From: Epinephelus fuscoguttatus
Lineage: Eukaryota; Chordata; Actinopteri; Perciformes; Serranidae
Length of the DNA stretch: 64,000 nt
Assembly (NCBI RefSeq): GCF_011397635.1
Contig: NC_064758.1
Coordinates: 18,134,513-18,198,512, forward strand
Direction: 5' to 3'
The translations under genes and the position numbers were made by a program. Shown in pieces: positions 35,653-46,700 of the stretch (the stretch's first letter is position 1; every line of letters begins with the position of its first letter). Under the pieces are notes generated by a model that saw only the letters and a list, made by a program, of their open reading frames with translations, had not been told where the DNA came from and ran no database searches.

Positions 35653-38600
35653 TGTGACAAAGAGCCAGGACAGGCACAGTATGGCTGTGGCAGGAGTGCA
35701 GCAGGACAAAAGGAAAATTAGTTACTTGGAGCTGTGCCTCCTTTCATCGAAGCTAAGTCAAGTTTGTTTTTCACAGCTGAACAGTAGGATTATTTTAAAA
35801 TTCAAACTCATATTATGCAGTAAAGAAATGATGTGCTTCAGTTGGTTGTCACACCTTCCAGATGCTCTGCAGATTCTTTGAAACCAGTGTGTCATATAGT
35901 GCAGTATACACTGAGCCATAGCCTGCTGTAAGAAGCACACGTCCTTTACAAAGAAAACAAAGAACAATACTCTAATGAGCAGTCTTTCTCTATTATTCTA
36001 AATCTAAAAGGGATTACCTGGAGGAAGCCAAAGCAAGCTTTTAACCAACACTGCATGGTAGGATCTGCACTGGTACTGGCAGCTATTTTGAGTCACTGAG
36101 GCTGATATAATGCTCTGTGTGGTCACCAAACATGGAAGGAATATGAGACCATTCAACAGGACCAGGAGGTCTTTATGCAACCAATAGTATTCCTTCATTG
36201 CACACCTATATACAAAGTTGATCGTCTCTCCATACACATTAATATTCAAACCAAAGGCCATTGTAATATACACCTCAGTCAGGGACAATAGAACAGGATC
36301 ATTTTAATGACGGTCTAAGAGCTGCCTGCGGCGTGGTATGTACCCATACCTGCTGAACTGTTAATGATGACCTATATACTGTCGGACCTTATATGACATA
36401 CCTCGACAAACCAGCTTTGCGAGAAGTTAGTGCTTGTAGTACAGTACAGCTTGATTGTGACTGTCTCCACCACCAACTTCATTTTGTTGTCTACCGTCTG
36501 TCCTACAGGAAGGATGGAGTCCCGATTGGTTTCAAAGGTTGCACATTCCACAGGTAAACAACTTGCTGGCTTGGTTTGTATAGCTAACATTATACTCCCA
36601 TGTCGTAAAGATTTTTAATCATGATTTGTATATTCAAGTAGAAACCCACACCGACTGATGGCCTTGAGTTATTTAACCTGGTTGTCTCCTTGGTATCCAT
36701 TGTTAGCCCTGTTTTTCTTAATATTCATAGTTCTGGAGGCTGAGCTACTCATGAACAAGTATGATGGACACAGAATGAAGTACTGGACCTTGGATGAGAC
36801 AACGATGAGCTATTTGTGCTAACCATTGAAATCCAGGATTGGCCCTTGATGTTGGCTTATAGAATACACAACATAAAAAATGGACCAAACAGCAACTTGT
36901 GTTTTATGGGAACTATGGTGTCTGTGAGCCTGTTTACACCTTGTATTACTATAGGTCTTGGGTTATCCAATCACATGTGGGCAGCTCAAAGTCTTGTTCA
37001 CGCCACAGACTGTATAATAAAGATAGACGTAAGAACAGCTCCCCAAAAATGAAGCCAAACCATCTCCATTGCCCCCTGATGGCTGGCTGCAGTATAGGCC
37101 CCCTCTGTGTTAGCGGATAGGACATAGGCCAAACTAAAAAATCAAAGTACACGTCAAATAAAGTTTTCCCAAACATGGTTTCTATCATTTTAGGTTCTTA
37201 TTATGCTGATGTATGCTCAGTGTTAATTTTTTTTGATGAGTTTGGTTTTAATTAGTTATTCGATGCTATAAAGGAAGGGGGTTTGATGTCATGATTGACA
37301 GTTGTGCGCACCAATTGGTGTGCTGCGAACAATGGCGCTGCTCGTGATTGGTCGGACAGGTGTGTATGAGATGGAATTTGATACCGCAGAGAACACTTAT
37401 GTGCAGAGTGGCTCCAAATGATGTCACCAATGAAACATGGCATCAGACATATCTTTGATATTTTGGCTTCATGTTTGTACAGTGGGAGTAAGTGGAGACG
37501 AGTTGTCTATGTTTTATCTACAGTCTCTGGTTTACACCTGACATTAGAATGCGTCACATTCGTCTCGAGTGACCACTTGTGATCTGATTTCACTTTCCCG
37601 CTTAATATGCACATACACAATTTCTATGCACAAAAATGTGAGGTTTTCCATGCTATACCTTCGCTGATGAGAGTCCACACATGCACACACACAGTGACAG
37701 GGCTAACAGTTAGCATCACACAGCTGTTACATAATGAAAGAGTCGTGCAGTTTCAGCATCAGTCAGTTTGTTGGGACTGTTTAACAGCTGGTGCTATGTT
37801 AGCTTATGCTAACTGGGCAGATGTCAAACTACCCGTTCACTGGAGGGACGCCAACTTAGGGGACGGTCCTTCAGCACTTTGTCTATTGGTGGGAAGTCAA
37901 TAAGCGAGGACTTAAGTGTGGGGTCCTTCAATGTGGCCCAGGACACATGAGTGTACACACTACTGAAAAAATGTGGCCATATACCACCTCTGAATGTGGT
38001 CTGAGCGATTGGATCTCAAGATGCATTGAGGACTCATTTCATGCAGTCACACTTGTACTTTAAGCTGTCCACTTGTGATAAACAGGGCCTGTAAAAACTG
38101 TTCACCTCTTTTTGTGTGTTGTTGTAGAACAGCATGTTATCAAGTAGCTTTAATGTATATTTTTATAGGCTCTATATCAGCATGTGTTACCCAGTCAGAC
38201 TGTCTGCCTATATCTGCTTTTTATTTACCTTAGCAAATCTGACTGTACTGATGTGTTTTCATTGTTGATTGGCAGGGTGATCAAAGACTTTATGATACAA
38301 GGAGGAGACTTTGTAAATGTAAGTACATCTACAACATGTGTTCTGCATCTGTCGTTTGTATTTAGGGCTTGGATTAAGGCTATGGTAAACTGACGGTCAT
38401 TAATCTTGCACTGTATTAACAAATGTTCTTGTAGGTATGCACAATGTATTGAGTATTGCCTTTTTGGAGAGCCTGTATCTGAGCAGAACAAACAATACAT
38501 TTTTGGTTGATGTGAGTGGATAAAAAGGGATAAATGCAAATTCATGTGGAGAAATTTGAAAAACCAACAATTATCTCTGACAAGATTATTGCTCGGAGAA

Positions 38601-40686
38601 GAAGAATGTTGGATAGAGCTGTGTGTTGAAGGAGGTAATGGAAGATGTTCCCCATGAACAATATAAAGAAGGTGATATTTTAAAAGCTGACCAACTGCAG
38701 TTGTAGGCCCTTTCCCCTTTTTATTTGCACTTCTTGTCTTCATTAAATTAATAAATCTTTACATGTTTTGCAGCTGAGTTTTGAACTGAGCAGGACAGTG
38801 CTTCAGTGTTGTGCTCCCTGGTGGGCCTGCAGTGAATTACAGCACAAGTTATATGGCTTTCTCATTGCACTTTGTTAGCCCTGTCTTATGCACTGGTTTT
38901 TGTCTTTTTGTGAAGGGTGATGGGACTGGTATTTGTAGCATCTACAGAGGTCCATTTGCAGACGAGAACTTCAAATTAAAGCACAGTGTGGCTGGTCTTC
39001 TGTCCATGGTATGTATGCAGATCAGTGCTCAGATGTCAGGGACGCCTTCTAATCAGCACAGATTCTCTTTACATTGATGTTATCTTAATCAAGATTCCCT
39101 GCAATCAGTTGTATATATCCTCTATTATACATTATAAAATATTACGTTAATTAAGATTTGATTAATCCACTTAAAAATTGATTGACCCCAACCTCTAACA
39201 GACAAGAGGATTTGATTGATCCATTCAAAGTGAATTAACCCTGACCAATATAGACAAACAGATTTTTAACACTGCCATTCTTTCTCAATAATGTGTGTCT
39301 TACTCAGGCAAACAGTGGCCCAGGGACAAATGGCTGTCAGTTTTTCATTACCTGCACTAAATGTGACTGGTTAGATGGGAAGCATGTTGTTTTTGGTGAG
39401 TAAGTCTACAATATTAATTGTGCATTTATATTTATGTAGAGCGATGATTTGATCTGTTTATGTGCCTGAGGTAAACTGTCTTGTTTACGACTGTTACAGG
39501 GAAAGTGGTCGACGGTTTGCTGGTCATGAGAAAAATTGAGGTAAAAATACATTGCAAAATTAATTTATTGGGTTCAGACCACTTGTAATGATGAAAATAA
39601 GAAAATGTATTCAGGCTTAACGGAATACCTTACCCACAAAATTACCATTTATATATCAGCTATTCATTGTGTGTTACCTTGAACTTGCTAAGAAAACTTT
39701 GTTTTTCTGTCATGCCTCTGGTTAACGAATAATCCAAAAACAGCAAACATTGATAAATTAAAGTTAAAGGGGACTGGGTTTAACAACAGCAAAACTATAT
39801 CTAATATCTGTCTACAAACTCTCAAACACCTCACGCAGTATAATCCAAGACTCATTTATCCAGTTTTATGCTCAGTACTTCCCAAACACATTGCATTACT
39901 TTGCTGTTAGCACTTTCTGAAAGGGACTGAAAGTGAAAGCATAGGTCTATTTTACTTTCAGCCTGCGTCAGAAGGGTTGAGGCAAGCCCTTTTTACACAG
40001 AGATCCTCTGATAGTGCTGCAGTAAAGTTCCTTTCAATAAGCTGCATTTGCTTTTTCATACTGAACAAAACAACACAGGCATAATGCAGCGTCAGTGTGT
40101 GATGTTAGGTAGCATGCCGGCATTCCAGAAGCAAAAGAGGCGTGATGGGCGTGACGTGTAACACAACAACATCTTCCTGTAGTGTGACATTTAGCATACG
40201 GGTCGGTGGAATAATATGGCAATAACAAGAGTTTACGGTCCCTGTGATGTGGCCGTTGATCCTCTGTGTGGAGGGTTAAGGAGCTCCCAGACCTCATTGT
40301 CTCCCCAATTTGCAGACATGTTTGGTTACTGTTCTTTTTCTTCTTCGAGTTAGCTGCTAACTGCTATCAGCTGCTTTTAAAAGCTCGCTGCAGTGGGTGG
40401 CACACATAACATGTCATCAAATGTCCCTTTCATCCCATCCTGCCAGCTGTCCATTTCACGTAGATGCCAATTTGACGCCACTACTACCCACTCTGTCAGC
40501 TTAAAGGCAAGACAGCTGCACTGTAGTAAAAAAAAAACATGGCTGTACTGTTGGATAAGGATAATTTTGTCTGAGTGTAATGTCTACATGACAATTTGTG
40601 CTCCTTCCTGCCAACAGAATGTTCCTACGGGACCCAACAACAAGCCCAAACTCACCATTGTCATCGCACAGTGTGGAGAGATGTGA
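24082..40686 (+). CDS. ppih: Peptidyl-prolyl cis-trans isomerase H (cyclophilin H, 177 aa)
   Basis: Nine coding exons join in phase: 24082-24147, 34366-34430, 34583-34606, 36509-36553, 38276-38318, 38916-39008, 39308-39395, 39500-39540 and 40618-40686. The 177 aa length equals human PPIH. The cyclophilin active site is intact: R67, F72 and Q75 ([13 protein letters not shown]), F125, W133 ([12 protein letters not shown]) and H138. The protein is part of the U4/U6-U5 tri-snRNP, bound to PRPF4/PRPF3, in the nucleus. The third exon is a 24 nt microexon encoding QFCTGEF. Intron 1 is 10.2 kb and hosts an antisense receptor gene. The start codon gives [16 protein letters not shown], so the first residues differ from the usual MAVANS-type start. 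Confidence 0.96.
24436..25308. mobile_element. MITE-like element with GTTTACATGCACA termini in ppih intron 1
   Basis: The left end, TTGAGCCCATATACATGCAC, pairs with the right end, GTGCATGTAAACGTGCTCA. Near each end are repeated ATAATC and GATAAT phrases. The middle (about 24600-25090) looks like a different repeat inserted into it. Boundaries are approximate and no target duplication was confirmed. Confidence 0.55.
27878..28981 (-). CDS. gpr160: GPR160-like orphan G-protein-coupled receptor (single exon, 367 aa)
   Basis: An uninterrupted frame encodes seven hydrophobic segments at about residues 37-56, 63-88, 93-124, 141-161, 187-208, 260-287 and 293-317. An N-glycosylation site (NHT) lies at residue 30. 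The usual DRY box is replaced by LDYCLE at the end of TM3, and NPxxY by WVNSK after TM7. Both are GPR160 features, as are [10 protein letters not shown] and [20 protein letters not shown]. An acidic intracellular loop 3 spans about 213-258. Human GPR160 has been proposed as a CART peptide receptor, which is disputed. Residue 17 is a second possible start. A minus-strand acceptor (TCATTCACAG) at 29026/29027 suggests an upstream 5' UTR exon. The gene lies inside ppih intron 1 on the opposite strand. Confidence 0.8.
   Translation of the reverse strand: MLPELAASPESSHTVKMLGIIEQWDAASGNHTDNTDKYLLLMLFKLGLDAVALHLCCRKRFTSFLSMCSLSIVLADLVMVLLLAGVWFLGPERYLVSLCFILAKASKTYEALPLPMTCLGFLDYCLEDSNLCKQSMPCKYIRNAVLTLLVWMLAVFYSFVSATSDLMELDYVTGVRALVCDVEESALITYFILGLFAVVICTMLPYWSMIPQWLKEADRLSEAREEQENQSSDLLFTSTNCTETKSGIENNLEETVQPYPPLWFSLTLGFSIFWMPYLTVSVGCLILGYGVPAYITVNLLWLECANSFLMGVVFWVNSKSQGPYSQLPENVCLWHVYWHLSRGTRQQQLPVAVFNPSKAKRNTLLYV
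30161..30771. repeat. MITE (TTAAAGGTCC family), with internal insertion, in ppih intron 1
   Basis: It starts CCAGTGTGTAGGATTTAG and ends CCAACACAGTGGACCTTTAA. The internal phrases GTTGCAGAACTGAAACTT and ATGGCCCTATCTAGAG are shared with 54464-54764. About 330 bp in the middle (about 30240-30570, including GATACTGATACCAGTATTGG) are foreign to the family and look like a worn hAT relic. Confidence 0.65.
31280..31505. mobile_element. hAT MITE, 226 bp
   Basis: The termini are TAGGGCTGACGATATG and GCAGCCCTA. The flanking 8 bp are TCACCTAT (31272-31279) and TCACTTAT (31506-31513), a target duplication with one mismatch. No ORF. Confidence 0.7.
34789..35109. mobile_element. Complete CpG-rich MITE in ppih intron 3
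   Basis: This 321 bp element has long inverted ends (AAGGCCAAAACACACTGGCG against CGCCGGTGTGTTTTGACCTT), flanked by TA on both sides, as for Tc1/mariner-type insertions. Its interior is unusually rich in CpG and GACGC/GTCGAG phrases. A truncated relative is at 6225-6420. It lies about 180 bp after the 24 nt microexon of ppih. Confidence 0.7.
35596..35650. repeat. (GT)n microsatellite in ppih intron 3
   Basis: A perfect GT run of about 55 bp. Confidence 0.95.
36985..37440. repeat. Unclassified interspersed repeat in ppih intron 4
   Basis: Phrases such as ACAGACTGTATAATAAAGAT, AAAAATGAAGCCAAACCATC and CCCCCTGATGGCTGGCTGCA are ones I associate with a widespread fish repeat. The right end is taken where the AAATGATGTCACC phrase fades. 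No terminal repeats were found and the class is unknown. Confidence 0.45.
37521..38094. mobile_element. MITE-like element in ppih intron 4
   Basis: The left end CAGTCTCTGGTTTACACC and the right end GATAAACAGGGCCTG form a worn inverted pair resembling the CAGGCCCTGTTTACACC terminus of dispersed fish elements. GAGTGACCACTTGTGATC near the left end is echoed by CTGTCCACTTGTGAT near the right. No target duplication was found. Confidence 0.4.
39600..39960. repeat. Half of a palindromic element in ppih intron 8
   Basis: It shares ACTCATTTATCCAGT, CTCAGTACTTCCCAAACACA, CAACAGCAAAACT and ACCCACAAAATTACCATTT with the fuller elements at 53525-54288 and 56553-57562. Only one arm is present. Confidence 0.6.
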
Positions 40687-41126
40687 TCCAGAACCGCACC
40701 ACCTCAGTGTCCAGGAAGTAGTGTCTCACTCTAACTTGATACACCTCAACAAACATCAACCCATATAGTTTTTCCTGTATGGATGACTTTATAAAGTAAT
40801 GACAGTATAAAGATCGGCAGTACATCATTTCTGCAATTTTCTGAGTTTGGTATAACTTACACCACATTCACTGCTGCATCCAAACCCAGATAAGATTATT
40901 CTTATCTCAGGTGGGTTTTGGAACTGACAAAATGTGCTAACTATATGGATTTAAAATTCAGTTTCCAAAACTTCATGTTCAACACTTGTTGTTTATCTTA
41001 TTCCAAATGAAGACAAATTTGTGTATGCTGTTGTAAAAAGACAAACAAGAAAGTCTAAGTCTGAAGAAAATTATTCTTGGCATGTGACGCATTCTTATTC
41101 AGTCACTCTGTGTGTAATTTGTGATC

Positions 41127-41132
41127 AATAAA
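41127..41132 (+). terminator. ppih: ppih polyadenylation signal
   Basis: AATAAA about 440 bp after the ppih stop codon; the first good signal downstream. Confidence 0.65.
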
Positions 41133-41149
41133 TTGTTTTGCATTTTTAT

Positions 41150-43380
41150 AAACCCTTGGATGAGATCTTGTTTCTTTGAAAAAGGAAAAAAAATCTGTGA
41201 TGGGCATCATGTGTGTGTTTTTTCGTGGTTGAGCTGTTTTTATTTTCAGATTCAAACGTTCTCTGAACCTCAGGCATTAAAAGTCTATATACTATTTAAA
41301 GTATGCCTGTGTAACAAAGAATTATTTTTTGCCATCAGACAGTTTCACAAAATAAAAGTATTTATTAAAATGTTAACAGAAGCCATGGAGTGTAAGACCA
41401 GCTACAAATAACACAAATCAAAAACTTACTAATGATCCATCAGGCCCTTTTTCATATTTATATTTTAATCCACCATTTTATCAAATTAATATCTAATGAA
41501 GAAACTGGTCATGTATGTTTTGCAACTGCTTCAAATTTAATTCTGTGAGGCCTGTGTATCCAGTGTAATATGCAGTGTTTTTGGTAGCTCATTTCCCCCT
41601 CCTCATATGCTTCTGACCTTGAAAAACTCGGTATATAGCTTGAAAAAATATATTTTATCAGTAAAGAATTGTGTGTATTTGGAAGCTGAAGTGATAGCGC
41701 ATGCTAATCAATTTCAACCTCATCACCAGGGCAAAGGAGGGAAACACTTTACAGTGAAAAGCACGAGAGTCCTCCAAATCACACACTCCAGTGCCAAGCA
41801 ATCCTCTGCTGAACTTATGGCTACCTCTTCCTATCCCAGCCATCCATACAAATCCAAGCCACCAGACCCCCTCCCCCATCCACACTCTCCCTCTTCTGCC
41901 TTGGACCTTGTTCCCTTGGCACAAAAGAATCCTTTCAGATGGAGACTCTGTTCTTATGGAAGCAGGAAGAAGGTTTTTTCTTTTTCTTTTTTATGGGGGG
42001 GGGGGGGGGGGGGGGGAGAGAAGCCTCTTCGTGGGGAGGCTTTCTGGGGTCAATGCTAAAGCCTATCTTTGTGTGGGAGAACGGGGCTCGGCCATTAACA
42101 GCGAGCTCTTCACACATCAGCCAGTGCTCATAAACAGTGCCAGTGGAGCATTAACATGACAATGGAAGGGGGGGCTGCAGTGGGGTTGCCTCGCACTCAG
42201 TCTGGGTTTGTCTGCTCCGTGCTACTGAAAGTGGCATTGGGATAATGACTGCATTTAACCAGTTTATTGAGCAAGGCAATATGATTGAAGAAAATAGTAT
42301 GTTATTACATCAGGATGTCACTATTTAAGCTTTTGCGTGCCCTTGAAATTTAAGAAATGTATCCATCTCAGCAAGAATTTACAGAAAAGTATGAGAGACA
42401 ACATTTTTTAATGTGCTCTCTCTGAATACTGAATCATTTCAGGACATGAAATTTGCTTGGTCTTTGAATTATGAAGAAACATTATGGCCATTGTTGGTTG
42501 TGGCTGTCTTGTCCTGAGATGACCTTTATTCAAAACAGTCATGTAATGGTTTTGGGCTAACCTCTTACAAAAAATATCACATTTCAACTGTAATAATAAG
42601 GTTATTTACAGTAATTTGCTGTTATTGAATAGTGCATTCAGTTGTTTGATGTTTAGTTGTTACAGGATACAGCTTTCAACACTGACAGGTTGTGTAAATG
42701 CTGCTGGGAACTTGATGTTCTTTACAGCACACCAAAGTGAGCTCTGTCCCTAAATCTGTGTATCAGTGTATGTATGAGAGGCTCGACCGCAGCAACTGTG
42801 ACAATGCAGTGAAAACGATTAATATAACATTTACACAATGTTCTGTACATGAAATATTGAGGCATTCTTAATCCTTTACTTAAATTAGGTCAGTGATCCC
42901 TCAATGCATTTCCACAGGGCTGCACTCAGTGCACATGGGGCTGCACACAGTGTGCAATGTCTATAGGAATTTTAGATATTGTCAGTAGTGATGGCAGCCA
43001 CACAACGTTTTCATTCCACCTCAAGCAAACACCCACTTTTCAAAATAACGTTTATATCCCAAGGCTTAAGAGACGTAAATGACATCTGGTTCACAGTCAA
43101 AGTCAAGAGACAACTCAACTGAATGTCTGTTTTGCCCAAAGATTTAAACATGAAATGAAAATAATCTCAAAGCTGTGTTGTGTCTTTTTTATGACGCCAT
43201 TTTATTTAAGTACGACATGGTAATAATAATTCTAGCGATCATATTTTGCAGCGTTTGTACATTTTGTTGAAATCCGTCAAAAGACTGACACACAACCAGG
43301 CAGACGCTCTGTTCCAAAAAATCCACGGTTATCTGTCTGACTTGTCTGGCTTTGACATCACTATGGGGCGGTGACAATAG
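41150..43380. other. Intergenic region between ppih and ybx1
   Basis: No conserved exon, RNA gene or recognisable transposon was found. Overlapping short frames around 41600-42160 disagree with each other and run through a homopolymer, so they are not genes. The notable item is the G22 tract at 41995-42016. Confidence 0.5.
41995..42016. repeat. G22 homopolymer
   Basis: Twenty-two consecutive G on the plus strand, preceded by a T/A-rich run and followed by GAGAGAAGCC. Such a run can form G-quadruplex DNA and is also prone to length error in sequencing. Confidence 0.85.
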
Positions 43381-43400
43381 ACAGGTACATTCTCCCTCAG

Positions 43401-43496
43401 CCAATCACCTTTTGCAAACTGTTCTCTCGATCGAAATTGGCAGTTGTCTCAGCCAATGGGAGCGCGTTTTGTTGTTCGTTACAGATTCCAACCAAT
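43401..43496 (+). promoter_or_regulatory. ybx1: ybx1 promoter with four CCAAT boxes
   Basis: CCAAT occurs at 43401-43405, 43453-43457 and 43492-43496, and in inverted form (ATTGG) at 43436-43440. All fall within 100 bp and 210-310 bp before the ybx1 ATG. No TATA box is seen, and the following 200 bp are GC-rich with many CpG. NF-Y is the usual factor for such sites. Y-box proteins were first described as binding inverted CCAAT elements, so autoregulation is possible but is inference. Confidence 0.65.
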
Positions 43497-43708
43497 CCGA
43501 AGAGTAGCTGGGCGGACCCCCGAGCAGGAACATTCCCCGGCACAGTATCTCATTCTGCCCAGTTCGATCGGCAACGGGAGCGGAGAGAGGAACGCAGAGA
43601 GCCCGAAGGCAGTAGCCCCCACCACCGCCGGCCCAGGTTACCATCTAGCACCGGGAAACATAGCAGAGAGCCGCCGCCGGCAGAAGCCATTACCAACCAG
43701 TAGTAACC

Positions 43709-46700
43709 ATGAGCAGCGAGGCCGAGACGCAACAACCGCCGCAGCCTGCTGCCGATGCGGAGAGCCCATCCAGCCCGGCAGCCGCAGCTTCCGCGGGGGA
43801 TAAGAAGGTCATCGGTAAGACTACTGGAAATGAGCTAGTTAGCTAACGTGGTTTGGGACACCGTGGAGGCGATGCGCAAAAGCGGCGGTCGCAAACGTGA
43901 ACTAGCAGATCACCGGCTCATTTAACCGTTTGATAACTAACGTACACTAACAGTCTAATAAAGCCATCAATTCGCGTAGAATATTTGAAATTGACATAAC
44001 AGTATACGCTTTTTTTTGTTAAAGCGCCTCTTAAATTTCTGCCTGTTAAGGTAATATTTTCATTAAATTGGATATTGACATTGAGAAGTTTTATCACAAG
44101 TGAGGTAAAATAGCATTACATTTCCTTTTGCTGTCAATAAGCAAAACGGTTGGTCCTGACGTTAGCTAACGTTAGCAACACTCAAATTTAAAAATGTCAG
44201 TTGGAATATGGGTCGTTATCAGTTATAGCTTTACATATCTACTGTTGTGCAAATAGTTAAATACTAGTTGTAAATTATGAACTGTGTCTCCAAGTGACAT
44301 TTATTTCAGATCAGAATATATGGTTGGCACAAGTAATCCTTCTATTTCAACCGGTTAATCTCTCCGTTCACCGGCCTTCTATCGTCCAGCCACAGTATGC
44401 CATGTTGCCGATCGGCCGTCACACGCGCTATCGTTGAGGTTGTTTCAGGACGCTTGTCCCTACGCTAACGTCGGTGCCACTGTCCAATAAAAGTAGTCAT
44501 ACAATACGACTTGACGTCGAGAGGTTGTAACGTTATCGTTTACTGTAATTTGCACAACAGTTTATCATACATCATGGTGGAACACGAAGTTATTTCACAC
44601 TGCTCACTAGCCGGCTACGACTACTGTAGTCAAAGGCAAGCTAACGTTAGCTGCTGGCCGTCTCTTTGTTCACAGCAAAGCGGCTGGTTCCGCATTAGCA
44701 GTATTTTCTCCAAAAATAATCGAAACACGTCCGCAAACGTGTCCCTTAATTAGTCGTCTGAAAAATCATCGCGATTCTGGTTTATAAATCTAACTGTCAA
44801 CGGTTGTTGGATTTTCTTCAAATTTCTGGGCCTAGCTACTTATCAGCGCTGGTAGCTCGTTAGCTAACGAAGCTACGTTAGCTATTTACATGGCTGAAGG
44901 GGCAACCCAAAATGTCCGCCCTGTGATTCCATGGATATCTTTCGCCATTTAGTTGTTTGTTCGATGAAAACAATTGTAACACCGTCATATTTCTATTCAG
45001 TCTTGCTTAAGGTTTGGCCTCAATAGATACTCTCTGATGTACTACGATAGTTTTCGCTTGCTGGCTTTAATCCAACCACATGGTTGAGACCCTGCTAGCT
45101 ACCATGCTAACAAGCCAGCTGAGCGTACGGCTTGCTAACGTATCCGGGCGCGACTCTACCACGTGTGAACGCTCAAGTCCTGAGCAGTGCGGCTTAAAAT
45201 GGGGCAGTAGGTCTGTCGTAGTTGAACATTGAAATGCCAGCGACCTCAACGTAGTATCTATTACCGCATCCACCCTTGATATACCGTACTACGGCGGCTC
45301 CATGTGACAGAGGCACTGATAATTTACATGATGAGATGTCTTGAGTTCCGCACGAGAAATAGCGCAGTCATTACTGGGTCATGAAGCTATTGGTTCATAT
45401 CAAGTGCAGCTGGCATAGGGTACCCCCTAAGCATCAGGATCTATAAACGGGTGACAGTTGGAAGTTAAATATAACTTCCACGTTATCTGGGCTTGGTTAG
45501 TTTGTCATCATCTGTCGTTATTTGATTCCTTTACTGTTTCTCATCAGTAGAGGTCTAGTGAAACATGGGGCAGCTGGTTAGGGGCTTTTCATTTATCCTA
45601 CATCTCAGCAGTATAAGATTGAAATGACTGAAACTTAATATCTTAGTTAACAGTTTTATTTTATTGTATGTTATTGCAGCAACAAAAGTCCTGGGTACAG
45701 TCAAATGGTTCAACGTCAGGAATGGATATGGTTTCATCAATAGGTAAGTGGACCCCACCCCCATCCCCACTTCTTAAGTACCCTGATATCATCTTTGTGT
45801 GTGAAGGAACATTCCCAATCCTATTATGGCTTTGATTTGCTTACAAAGCTGAGTAGACGATTTGTCTGCTGGTCTCTCTGCTGTTGTTACACACAGTACT
45901 TATCCTTACACTCTAGTTAAGTTGCAATCTGTCTACAGATACACTGATGCATTCTGCGGCTCATCATAGTACTGCTTACTAGAAGTAACTGACAGTATTT
46001 TCCTTTTTTCTCTCCAGGAATGATACAAAAGAGGACGTTTTTGTACACCAGGTAAGTTGTAGTTAGTGTTATTTTCCTTTGTCGTTTCTCTAAATATTCA
46101 TGAATATAAAATCTCATCTGAACTATTCCTGTTTTTAGACAGCCATCAAAAAGAACAACCCGAGGAAATACCTTCGCAGTGTTGGAGATGGAGAGACTGT
46201 GGAGTTTGATGTAGTTGAGGGAGAGAAGGTAAACTGCTTTAATATGTAACTCAGTCTGTTATGTGACTAGGTCCAAAGTTTTGGGATTTAGTTTGGAGCA
46301 ATTGTTTGTTCCTCTGATCATTAATTTGTAATGTTATTTATCAAAAAAAGGGAGCAGAGGCGGCAAATGTCACCGGCCCAGGAGGCACCCCAGTCCAGGG
46401 AAGCAAGTACGCCGCTGACAGGAACCGCTATAGGCGCTATCCCAGAAGAAGGGGCCCTCCTCGTGGTGGAGACTATGAGAACTACCAGAGTGACGGAGAG
46501 GGTGAGCCAAGCAGTGGAGGTCGAGACAAAGGCAGCCGAGAGGGGGGAGAGAGCGCCCCTGAAGGAGACTCGCAGCCACAGCAGCGCAGACCCGCATACC
46601 CTGGCAGACGGCACTACCCGCCATACTTTGTACGTAGACGCTACGGCCGCCGGCCCCCGTACACCAACGCACCACGCGGAGAGATGACTGAGGTACGCCA

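Noticed and set aside
38225-38743. 172-codon minus-strand frame in ppih intron 5
   Set aside because: It runs antisense across ppih exon 5, shows no domain or codon pattern that I recognise, and has no splice or promoter support.
41607-42159. Overlapping frames in the ppih-ybx1 spacer
   Set aside because: They overlap each other in several frames and run through the G22 homopolymer; no homology is recognisable.
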